A stretch of 64,000 nucleotides of DNA from Trichormus variabilis 0441 (GTDB lineage: Bacteria > Cyanobacteriota > Cyanobacteriia > Cyanobacteriales > Nostocaceae), in the NCBI RefSeq assembly GCF_009856605.1, contig NZ_CP047242.1:2796001-2860000 (forward strand), written 5' to 3'. Within the stretch, counting starts at the first letter, position 1. Every line of letters starts with the position of its first letter. A model generated the notes under the pieces. That model was given only the letters and a program-made list of their open reading frames with translations. It was not told the DNA's origin and did no database searches. Of this stretch, positions 35,125 through 42,813 are shown in pieces. Both the position numbers and the translations under genes were made by a program.

Positions 35125-37098
35125 TTAATTAAATAACTCAATCAATGCGTCTGAATCATCTGTATTATCATTAATTGACGGATTTAAAAAACTGTTTATT
35201 AGTTCTTCTCCCTCAATAGCTTCTTCATCAATTTGACAAGAAGGCTCACTCAAAATTTCTAGTAACAAAGGATGTATACGAGTTATTTTCTGGGAAAATT
35301 GGATAACTTGTTCTTCGGTAAGTTGATAGTTACTGCACTTTTGATAGACATAATAAAGCTCAATAAGTGGTTTTATTTCTTCTGGTTTCAAATCTAACCA
35401 TTCGCCACCCAATTTTGACACAAGGTCTTCTAATAAATTATATGCTTTTGATGCCTTATTAATCTTATTGGATTTAGAACGCAGTAAACAACCACGATTA
35501 ATATCAAATTTTTGATAATCAGTTAGCCGATTTAATGTAGATAGTATTGATTTACTAGGTTGGCTGATAGCTACTCCAATCTTGATATTTTTTTCATTTT
35601 CTGTAGCGACAATTTTGAAATTAATGTAGCCATTGTTGGCTGATTTTTGAGCTAATTCCTCAATTGCTTGTATGATAAATCCGTTCAATCTTTCACCCGT
35701 AGAAGTCTCACCTTCTAATATTTCACCTTTGAGGGTTTCAAAGCTAAAGCGCAAAGCATCAGCAATCAAGGAATTATTATCTAAATAATTTCCAATATCT
35801 GCCTCACTTTCTCTTTTTAAAGCCAATTCAAAACGTTCTAATGGGTCTATTGGTAAAATTTCACCCTTAACCTTAAAGTTTTCTGCACACCATCTTAATG
35901 CTTCTCTAATAGTTGGTCTTCCTTTACCAAATTCTTGCAGTTGATTAACTTCAAATGGGTAGAGTAAATCCGGTGGAGTTAAATTTCTTGCATTGTAAAA
36001 GTCTTTGAGCCAAATAGTTACTAATTCAATCAGAGAATTACTATCAATATATCGTAAATCTATTGGTTTTGTACCTGTATATTTTGAAACTCTATTTGGC
36101 GTACCACCCGGTATGCTGTTTATACTATTAGTCCAGGTTTCAGGAAGCATGACTGTGATAATAACAACACCTCGACCGAGTTCATAATTTTCGAGAGTAT
36201 CATGCAGAATTTTAACTAAATTAGCAATTACGATTTCCGTGGTTAAGCCATCCTCGTTACAGTTTATTTTGACATCTATTTCGTCAAAACAAATAACTAC
36301 TGGGTTGTAGTAACTGACTAAATTTAAAATTTGCTGAATATTTTTGAGAGCTTCAGCTTCTTTGTCTTGATTAGTTTTGCTAGGGTTTGGTAATCCCAGA
36401 GCATCCGCATCAGAGTTGGCTAACTCATCACCAGACAACCATTTGATTGCAAATGGTGATTTAGTTTCTGAAAGAGTCCACAAAATAGCTCTGAGAATAT
36501 AAGGATCTGCATTTGGCTTTGTTGTCAGAACTGGTTTGATGAGCGCGTTCATCAAATTTTTGTTATTCGCTGAAAAACTTGCATCTACTTTGTCAAATCT
36601 GTTCACAAGTTCTTGAGAAGAAAGGTTTGCACCATTGGGATTAATAGCTTTGAAACCTTCATTTGCGATCGCTGCTGCTACTTCTTGCCACTGAGTTACT
36701 CCTTGACTTCCAGTTTTGCTGAGACTATCTGCCAAAGTTTGCTGAAATTGGTATTTAACTAAATTTAAATCTGTATAGTTATTGACACCTGAATATATGA
36801 ACAACGCACCACCATCAAGTTCCAGCCTATGACGAATACGGCTGAGAAGGTGTGTTTTTCCAACTCCTTTTGCCGCAGTTATGGCAATTGATGTTACTTT
36901 ATCTTGACTAGATTGACTGGTACGCACCAAATCAATTGCTTGAAAAATAGTATCAGAAGCATGGGCATTTAAGGTAGTTACGTCAAATCTCTTTTGCCAG
37001 ACATCTGATTCTGTGTTGATGCCAGCATTGGTAAATGGGTTATGGCTTTGAATAGCGGCGTTGACGGCTTCTATTGGAGAAACAGAAATATTAGTCAT
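35125..37098 (-). CDS. P-loop (AAA/ORC-like) ATPase, second gene of operon
   Basis: A 657-residue ATPase. The P-loop is AITAAKGVGKTHLLSRIRHRL (Lys81, Thr82), and Walker B is NPVVICFDEIDVK (Asp271, Glu272). A candidate sensor strand is GRGVVIITVMLPETW, and a lid-like segment is GRPTIREALRWCAENF. Between the two Walker motifs lies an insertion of about 150 residues. Residues 430-657 are unassigned and end in an acidic tail (EEAIEGEELINSFL, NDNTDDSDALIELFN). The layout suits a DNA-bound or switch-type ATPase. It sits between a winged-helix-like protein (49 bp upstream) and a PD-(D/E)XK nuclease (2 bp downstream), an arrangement common in defence and DNA-processing systems. Confidence 0.78.
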   Translation of the reverse strand: MTNISVSPIEAVNAAIQSHNPFTNAGINTESDVWQKRFDVTTLNAHASDTIFQAIDLVRTSQSSQDKVTSIAITAAKGVGKTHLLSRIRHRLELDGGALFIYSGVNNYTDLNLVKYQFQQTLADSLSKTGSQGVTQWQEVAAAIANEGFKAINPNGANLSSQELVNRFDKVDASFSANNKNLMNALIKPVLTTKPNADPYILRAILWTLSETKSPFAIKWLSGDELANSDADALGLPNPSKTNQDKEAEALKNIQQILNLVSYYNPVVICFDEIDVKINCNEDGLTTEIVIANLVKILHDTLENYELGRGVVIITVMLPETWTNSINSIPGGTPNRVSKYTGTKPIDLRYIDSNSLIELVTIWLKDFYNARNLTPPDLLYPFEVNQLQEFGKGRPTIREALRWCAENFKVKGEILPIDPLERFELALKRESEADIGNYLDNNSLIADALRFSFETLKGEILEGETSTGERLNGFIIQAIEELAQKSANNGYINFKIVATENEKNIKIGVAISQPSKSILSTLNRLTDYQKFDINRGCLLRSKSNKINKASKAYNLLEDLVSKLGGEWLDLKPEEIKPLIELYYVYQKCSNYQLTEEQVIQFSQKITRIHPLLLEILSEPSCQIDEEAIEGEELINSFLNPSINDNTDDSDALIELFN

Positions 37099-37147
37099 GG
37101 TGATTTTGTAAAGTGTGAGGAACTACAAGACTTTTGCAACTATCTGA

Positions 37148-37813
37148 TTAACTCAATCGTTTGGCGTAAGAGCGTAATTCTGCCCCAGGGATAGTGATTG
37201 AATCTTCACGTTTATCAGGAGTGAAGTCTGGTATTTCTCCAGCAATCAACTGAAAAATGTCATTAGCCTGTACTTCCAGCAGCCACTCATGAAAATTTTC
37301 ACGACTTACGCGATCGCCAATTTCTCTCCTAATGCGATAAATTGGTACTAAATCATTCAAGTTATAGTTTTGGTTTAACTTGTCGTAGACTTCCAACACC
37401 ACTGACTTAAACTCTTCATAAGAAGCGATCGCATTCTTTCCATTAACTGGTACAGATGTGTTAACTACCGCAACATCAATCTGACTAATCCACTTCACCA
37501 ACGCATTCGCCGCCCAAGTACCAACAATAGTCCCCTCAAACTTAAACTCGCCACTCCGCAAACTCTCACCCAACACTTCTAAACCCTTTGGCGATGTTAG
37601 AGTGTATCCTTGCTTAGAGATGGCGATCGCTCCTTGTTCCTGTAATTCTTCAAATACACCCTGATAATCTGCCGCTTTCTTACCCTTCGATAAAATTCGT
37701 TTGTTGAGTTGTCCTTTCTTTACTTCCTGCTGCATTCCCCCCAAATCCCACAAAGCAAGCAGAAGACGAGTTTTAGTTTTGGCAAGCTGTAAACTATCTT
37801 TACCCGAACCCAT
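37148..37813 (-). CDS. Winged-helix-like protein, first gene of operon
   Basis: A 221-residue protein without a family name I can give. Residues 14-75 look like a winged helix (TRLLLALWDLGGMQQEVKKG, VFEELQEQGAIAISKQGYTLTSPKGLEVLGESL: helix, recognition-like helix, wing). Residues 128-220 may be a second such unit (FKSVVLEVYDKLNQ, NLNDLVPIYRIRREIG, VSRENFHEWLLEVQANDIFQL). It could recognise DNA for the ATPase and nuclease that follow, or regulate the operon. A TGATGTA...TACATCA inverted repeat (37815-37849) lies directly before its ATG and may be its own operator. Confidence 0.7.
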   Translation of the reverse strand: MGSGKDSLQLAKTKTRLLLALWDLGGMQQEVKKGQLNKRILSKGKKAADYQGVFEELQEQGAIAISKQGYTLTSPKGLEVLGESLRSGEFKFEGTIVGTWAANALVKWISQIDVAVVNTSVPVNGKNAIASYEEFKSVVLEVYDKLNQNYNLNDLVPIYRIRREIGDRVSRENFHEWLLEVQANDIFQLIAGEIPDFTPDKREDSITIPGAELRSYAKRLS

Positions 37814-37814
37814 G

Positions 37815-37849
37815 TGATGTAGCCTGTTTAACTGGTGATTATTACATCA
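37815..37849 (-). promoter_or_regulatory. Inverted repeat before the ATPase-nuclease operon
   Basis: TGATGTA at 37815-37821 and TACATCA at 37843-37849, exact complements with a 21-bp spacer, one base upstream of the first start codon. The position suits autoregulation, but seven-base arms can arise by chance. Confidence 0.35.
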
Positions 37850-38235
37850 TTATAGTTTGCTTTTTCTTACACACTTGGCTTAAGTACCATTGAAAAATCT
37901 CTTGATTTTTTACGAAAAATAGCTGTTTTGTTCAATAAAACAAATATTTTTATTAACCCTATGTAATTTTTTATATATTTGATGACACAAATTTTCTGAT
38001 ATTTTACCTAAGCATAAAAGCCACAGGATATCTTATTAGAAATTAAGGTTTCAATGCGATAAGTTTTGCCGATCGCTCCTAATTTCTCCCTACATGATTT
38101 TCCGAGCGTACTAACCACAAGCCTATTTCTTTGGAGCGATCGCAATGTCTCTCAAAAGTAGGACGGAATACATGACAAATCAGATCACCATATACAACAG
38201 TTGTCCTCAGACAGAATTTCCCCAGGAGATAGATT
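37850..38235. other. Non-coding divergent region
   Basis: About 390 bp, AT-rich, between the operon and the acidic protein gene. It should hold both promoters. A short inverted repeat (TGTTTTGTTC / AATAAAACA, near 37920-37942) is visible. No credible gene. Confidence 0.5.
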
Positions 38236-38493
38236 ATGGTGGGTGATTTTTTCCGTAAAGCCAAAGATTTTATGGGCGGTTCCAGAGACGAAGATCGTGG
38301 TTATCGGGAACGTTGGGAAGAGAGCGATCGCCCCTCCCGTAATGACCGTTATGAAGATGAAGAGGATGAAGAGGAGTATTCTGGCGATGTCCGCCGCTCC
38401 CGCGATGACCGTTATGAAGACGAAGAAGATGAAGGGGAGTATTCTAGCCGTTCTCGCAGAGACCGCTATGACGACGAAGACGAGGACGAATAA
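38236..38493 (+). CDS. Highly acidic repeat protein, unknown
   Basis: An 85-residue protein with AGGAG nine bases before ATG 38236. The first 15 residues (MVGDFFRKAKDFMGG) could form an amphipathic helix. The rest is charged low-complexity sequence with two or three copies of a DRYEDEEDEEEYS-like unit separated by Arg/Ser. The start recalls the membrane-targeting helix plus acidic linker of SepF, but the SepF core domain is absent. The charge pattern and the ribosome site argue for a real, probably disordered, protein. Function unknown. Confidence 0.65.
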   Translation: MVGDFFRKAKDFMGGSRDEDRGYRERWEESDRPSRNDRYEDEEDEEEYSGDVRRSRDDRYEDEEDEGEYSSRSRRDRYDDEDEDE

Positions 38494-38535
38494 TATCAAG
38501 TGTGAGAATGGGTAATACTAACAACCAATCACCAA

Positions 38536-39177
38536 TTACCCATTACCAATTTCTAATATTGTCCCTACCAAACAAGCTTTATCTATATTCACACCTTGTA
38601 AATTCACCCCTGCCAACTCTGCACAGAGTAAGTTAGCCCCAGTCAAGTTCGCTCCCGCCAGATTCGCCCCCCGCAGGTCGGCTTCTTCGAGATTCGCTTC
38701 ACTCAATAACGCCCCTTGTAAATCAGCACGGCTTAAGTCTGCGCCTTTCAGGTTCGCACCAGTTAGGTTAACCCCTCGCAAATCAGCACCCCGTAAATCA
38801 ACGCCCTGTAAATTGACGTTCATTAAATTAGCGCCACTCAAAAAAGCCCCAGCCAAGGCTACACCACTGAGTCTAGCTCCCATCAGGTTCGCACCACGCA
38901 AATTACTACCCCGCAAGTCTGCCCCTGTTAAATCTGCCTGCATCAAATTGGCTCCCATCAAATTTGCCCGCAAGTCAGTTTCTTGAAGGGTTGCACCCAT
39001 CAAATTTGCCCCCTCTAAATGCCCACCTTCGAGTTTAGAACGAGTAAAGTTAGTACCAACAAGGTGAGCGCCAGCTAAATTGATGCGGCTTAAGTCCAGT
39101 TGGGACAGTTCTTCATCTTCTAAATTAGCCCCTGGCAGTTGCTTGAGTTGTCCTAGTTTAATAGCGTCAATATTCAT
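38536..39177 (-). CDS. Pentapeptide-repeat protein
   Basis: A 213-residue protein made almost wholly of pentapeptide repeats (A(D/N)LxG units: LAGAHLVGTNF, GANLMGATLQETDLR, GADLRGSNLRGANLMGARL and so on to GVNLQGVNIDKACLVG), about 30 units forming a right-handed quadrilateral beta-helix. Cytosolic, with no signal. Its ATG overlaps the stop of the DICT/HD-GYP gene by four bases (39174-39177), so the two are translationally coupled. Pentapeptide proteins act by binding proteins or mimicking DNA; the partner here is probably the DICT protein. Confidence 0.92.
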   Translation of the reverse strand: MNIDAIKLGQLKQLPGANLEDEELSQLDLSRINLAGAHLVGTNFTRSKLEGGHLEGANLMGATLQETDLRANLMGANLMQADLTGADLRGSNLRGANLMGARLSGVALAGAFLSGANLMNVNLQGVDLRGADLRGVNLTGANLKGADLSRADLQGALLSEANLEEADLRGANLAGANLTGANLLCAELAGVNLQGVNIDKACLVGTILEIGNG

Positions 39178-40568
39178 TGCGGGTAACTACTCATCTCCTC
39201 ACTAGTCTTGTTTTGGCTATCCCATCGGGAATCAAGTAGCCACATACCTGTGCTGACTTTTGGTGTCATTAGGGGTAGGTCGAGTCCTTGTTGCAAACCC
39301 ATGACTAATAAAAACAGGGCATCTATTAGTTTAGGGTCAAAGCGGTTTGCTTGCTGTCGGCATTCTTCCAGGGCTTGTACAAATATCTCTTGCCGATTTT
39401 CACTAGCTGTTCTTTTTTGGTTAACTTGCCACTGAAAGTCTGCAACTAAAGCCAAAATTCTCGACTCTAGAGGAATTTCGTCACCAGCTAAACCCGCAGG
39501 TTCCCCCGTCCCATCCCACCACTCAGTTTGATGAGTAATAATTTGAGCTACTGCCCGTAATCTTGACATTTTGCGTAATGCTTGCGCTCCTGGGACTAAA
39601 GAGCAAGTTAATGGACAACTGGGGGCTGATTCTTGGTGGTGTGTGGAAGTTCCAGGTGTAAAAATACTCTCTGCTTTTTGCAGTGGATCTATTCGGTGCA
39701 ATAATCCTGCTAGTTTTAATCTTTTAATCTGCCATGCAGGTAAATCTAAAAGCTGTGCCAAAGTTTCTGCTAAGGTTGCCACTTCGGCGGCGGCTTGTGG
39801 ATTGGTGATATCAGCCAAATCCATCAACTGTGCCATCCGCAAAAATGCCTGGATTTCGTTGGAAACCAAGTTGCTATCTAAGGCTTGCTGACGAACGGCA
39901 GCAGGAATAGATAATTGCTCTTGTCCTGTTTGCAGGTAATCTACAACACGGGAAACGACTATACTCAAGTCTTCTGAAGTGCTGACATAGTTCTCAATTC
40001 CTTGAGCATGAATGAGGAGTTTTGCTGCTAATTCTGGGTTGTATTTTTGAATATGGGCGATCGCTAACTCTGCCGTTTCTTTTACTAATTCTGGCTCAAA
40101 AGTCCACAAGCCATAAAATTTACGCTCTACATCAGAAGCCGGTCTGCCACCTACTCCATAATCAGCATCAGATAATTCTTGACAAAGTACCATTGCTGTG
40201 TACTTAGGCGACAAAATAATCAAATGCCATTCTTGAGCTACTGGGTCGGATGGATCTAAAGGGACTAAATTGACATTTGGCAGTTGGCTAGTGGGATGTT
40301 CAGCAAAGCCTGCATCTGGCGCTGCCATGATAGCAATTTGGCGACTGCACTGAGCGATGTCTGCATATCTTTCAGCTTCTTGCAAATACCACTTACCCCG
40401 TTGGAAGGCAGTAATTACTAAAGGTGAATTATCATCCGCCAATATATGGTCTTCTAAAGCATGACAAAGCGCAACCAGGGTATTTTTGTAATACACCCCG
40501 AATCGGACTGGTCTGGTGCTGTGGCGATGGGACGCTTCTAGCTGTTGTAGAATTGAACCTTCTAACAT
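39174..40568 (-). CDS. DICT sensory domain plus degenerate HD-GYP-like protein
   Basis: A 464-residue signalling protein. Residues 1-170 resemble the DICT domain found with diguanylate cyclases and two-component systems (RPVRFGVYYKNTLVALCHALEDHI, SDADYGVGGRPASDVERKFYGLWTFEPELV). Residues ~235-430 resemble an HD-GYP phosphodiesterase core (QIKRLKLAGLLHRIDP, ITHQTEWWDGTGEPAGLAGDEIPLESRILALVADFQW). The GYP is GEP, and the early HD pair is not clear (LLHRID), so cyclic-di-GMP hydrolysis is doubtful. Upstream partner of the pentapeptide protein. Confidence 0.8.
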   Translation of the reverse strand: MLEGSILQQLEASHRHSTRPVRFGVYYKNTLVALCHALEDHILADDNSPLVITAFQRGKWYLQEAERYADIAQCSRQIAIMAAPDAGFAEHPTSQLPNVNLVPLDPSDPVAQEWHLIILSPKYTAMVLCQELSDADYGVGGRPASDVERKFYGLWTFEPELVKETAELAIAHIQKYNPELAAKLLIHAQGIENYVSTSEDLSIVVSRVVDYLQTGQEQLSIPAAVRQQALDSNLVSNEIQAFLRMAQLMDLADITNPQAAAEVATLAETLAQLLDLPAWQIKRLKLAGLLHRIDPLQKAESIFTPGTSTHHQESAPSCPLTCSLVPGAQALRKMSRLRAVAQIITHQTEWWDGTGEPAGLAGDEIPLESRILALVADFQWQVNQKRTASENRQEIFVQALEECRQQANRFDPKLIDALFLLVMGLQQGLDLPLMTPKVSTGMWLLDSRWDSQNKTSEEMSSYPQ

Positions 40569-40748
40569 GGGGTTTGATTATATGAATCGCCGAGGCGCTA
40601 AGGAAAACAGGATTTAATCCAGAGGTGATAAATTTATGCTTCTGAATCTTTAGTTTACTGTGCTTTGTGTGTCAGTTGTCAGATCCCCGACCTCTGGAAA
40701 AAGCCGGGAATCTAGCAAACCCGTGAAAGGAGTAAAGGAGAATAACTT

Positions 40749-41972
40749 TTGACTAATGATTATTTGCAATTTGCCAAACAAGGCGATATGAATGCGATCG
40801 CCTCATTGATGAGCTTATATTTTCAACCGCAAGGCATCACTGTCAAAGCTAGTATCAAAAATAGTTGTTTACAGTTGATGTTGGAGTCTGAACAGGTTCC
40901 AGATAAACCATCATCTGTAGCTTTTATTCGTCAGGAATTATCTACGTGGCAACCTGCATTAATTACTAATGTGCGAATTTATGGTTTGAGGACTGATCAA
41001 TCTTTTCCAGATTGGGAAGAAACTTTTTCACTGATCAGACAACAGTCTGAAACTGCAACATTTTTAGCAGCACTACGGACATTTAAATTTGCTTCTGTAG
41101 TTCCTTACCAAGATGTCTTTAGTGCCGAACTATATAGTAATAATACGGTCAAACTCCTATTATTTTTCGGACTATTCCCTCTAGGCATTGGTTTAATTGC
41201 TAACTCCAGTAATTTGGAACAGACTGCTTGGTTACTCGGTATTTATTACGCCAGTATTTGGGGAGTAGTTTTATACAATTTAATCAAGCCTGCTTGGTTT
41301 TCTTGGCGGGAAACACTGAAATGTATTGTGTTTACTGCCATTGTGGGCATACCTTTACTGCTGCTAATTCAACAATTTCCCCTATTTCAGTTACTTTACG
41401 CCGCTACAGAGTCGAACTTAGGACTAATCCCTCAATTGATTGGGTTTATTTTCGGTGTAGGAGTCTTAGAGGAAATTTGCAAAGCCTTGCCAGTATATCT
41501 ATTCTTGCTGCGTCCTAGAAAACTCAATGAACCATTGACAGGGGCATTTTATGGGGCTATGTCAGGATTAGGATTTGCGATCGCTGAAGGTGGTTCCTAC
41601 TCTTTACTCTACGCCTTTAACTTAGTCAGAGGACAATCAGGCTTTGGTACTTATATCTTGGTAAACACCATTCGCTTTGTCTCCTTACCCCTGTTCCATG
41701 CCATCTTAGCTGGAATAGTCGGTTATTTTTTGGGACTAGCAGCAATTAACCGTTCTCGACAGCTACCAATTATGTTTATTGGCGTAGCTTTGGCTGCTGT
41801 ATTACACGGTTCATACAACACATTTAGCGATGGCATCCTTGGTCTTGTTATCATCAGCTTTACAATTTTATTGTTCGTCGCTTATTTGCGTCGCAGCCAA
41901 CAAATGGTAACAGAAATGCAGCAGGCAGAATTGGAGAGATTGACATTACCGCAAGATAAATCTGAAAACTAA
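40749..41972 (+). CDS. PrsW-family intramembrane protease with N-terminal cytosolic domain
   Basis: A 407-residue protein starting at TTG 40749, supported by AAAGGAG 11-17 bases upstream. The first ~125 residues are a soluble domain (MTNDYLQFAKQGDMNAIASLM, NVRIYGLRTDQSFPDWEE). The rest is an eight-or-so-helix membrane domain with the glutamic-protease motifs: GVLEEICKALPVY (EExxK), GLGFAIAEGGSYSLLYA (FxxxE), LFHAILAGIVGYFLG and VLHGSYNTF (His motifs). PrsW proteases cut anti-sigma factors and other membrane proteins. The substrate is unknown. Confidence 0.88.
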   Translation: MTNDYLQFAKQGDMNAIASLMSLYFQPQGITVKASIKNSCLQLMLESEQVPDKPSSVAFIRQELSTWQPALITNVRIYGLRTDQSFPDWEETFSLIRQQSETATFLAALRTFKFASVVPYQDVFSAELYSNNTVKLLLFFGLFPLGIGLIANSSNLEQTAWLLGIYYASIWGVVLYNLIKPAWFSWRETLKCIVFTAIVGIPLLLLIQQFPLFQLLYAATESNLGLIPQLIGFIFGVGVLEEICKALPVYLFLLRPRKLNEPLTGAFYGAMSGLGFAIAEGGSYSLLYAFNLVRGQSGFGTYILVNTIRFVSLPLFHAILAGIVGYFLGLAAINRSRQLPIMFIGVALAAVLHGSYNTFSDGILGLVIISFTILLFVAYLRRSQQMVTEMQQAELERLTLPQDKSEN

Positions 41973-42111
41973 TTCTGCGTTAGCATTACCGTTGCTACTA
42001 AATGCAATTTTGCAACAAATACTGAACTCTTTATATAGGAGAAATATACTGTTTTGTACCCCAACAAGATAGTCTAATTACAGTTTAAATCAAATAAATA
42101 AAACAAATATA

Positions 42112-42513
42112 CTATTTTAGCTTCGCGTCTCGGACTATGAGCCGTAGCCACAGCCATCCTAAGCCACTACCAATAAAATAATAGGGAAAATCTGCCCAAG
42201 TGAAGGCAGTGCCAAGTAACATTCTTCCCCACCAAAATGAACGTACCCAATTTAGAAATGGTGGGTTCCACAATTGCATGACTTCCAACAGGCAAGTAAT
42301 TACCAATACCCATAAAGGAATTTGCCAAACTGCCCGACGAGTGGGAATAAATAGAAAAGCAAACAAACACCAAAATATCTCATAAAAAATTCCTCCTACC
42401 TCTTGATTCAACCACCAAACAGAATTGCGATAGTGGCTGTATAAAAGTCCAGTAGGAAGAACAATAGCCAGGGAAACAATGGTTCGCCAGCGAATGTTCG
42501 TAAATAGCGGCAT
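42112..42513 (-). CDS. DUF2809-type small membrane protein
   Basis: A 133-residue protein with four membrane helices: about residues 9-26, 42-57, 64-80 and 104-124. Motifs HYRNSVWWLNQEVGGIFYEIFWCLFAFLF and WVRSFWWGRMLLGTAFTWADFPYYFIG match the DUF2809 pattern. No function is known for the family. The 3' end is followed by AT-rich sequence. Confidence 0.8.
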   Translation of the reverse strand: MPLFTNIRWRTIVSLAIVLPTGLLYSHYRNSVWWLNQEVGGIFYEIFWCLFAFLFIPTRRAVWQIPLWVLVITCLLEVMQLWNPPFLNWVRSFWWGRMLLGTAFTWADFPYYFIGSGLGWLWLRLIVRDAKLK

Positions 42514-42813
42514 TATTTAAGGTTTTCTATCAATTATTTCGCTTCCAAGGAAGAGATTCATTGATTTTAACCGTGACACTACAAGCTGTCCACAACCATT
42601 AGTGGGGTTCAAAACCCCCGATTGTCTTTAATTTGAATTCCCCATACCCCTTCCCGCAGGGAAAGGGTTGATACCTGAATACTTCTATGGGAATCCGATT
42701 TGATTATGGAAATGCTCTAAGTATCTGTAGGGTGGGCAATGCCCACCATATGATGATTGTGGTGGGCATTGCCCACCCTACTTATATTTCAAAAATCAAA
42801 TACTAGTCCTATA
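42514..42813. other. Non-coding gap with several hairpins
   Basis: 300 bp with GGGGTTCAAAACCCC (42604-42618), CCCTTCCC/GGGAAAGGG (42648-42667) and the double palindromic repeat at 42727-42781. No gene was seen. Confidence 0.6.
42727..42781. repeat. Paired inverted GTAGGGTGGGCAATGCCCACC repeats
   Basis: GTAGGGTGGGCAATGCCCACCA (42727 on) and TGGTGGGCATTGCCCACCCTAC (ending 42781) are inverted copies around an 11-base centre. Each arm is itself a palindrome, so the DNA can form one long or two short hairpins. One more copy is at 10000-10020. It lies 33 bp past the radical SAM stop and may help end that transcript. Confidence 0.85.

Noticed and set aside
38185..38515. 104-codon frames on both strands around the acidic protein gene
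   Set aside because: Shadows caused by the repetitive GA-rich coding sequence; the forward acidic frame has the ribosome site.
40681..40712. GATCCCCGAC...CCGGGAATC hairpin before the PrsW gene
   Set aside because: Imperfect and short; it may be a decayed dispersed repeat but there is no second copy here to support it.
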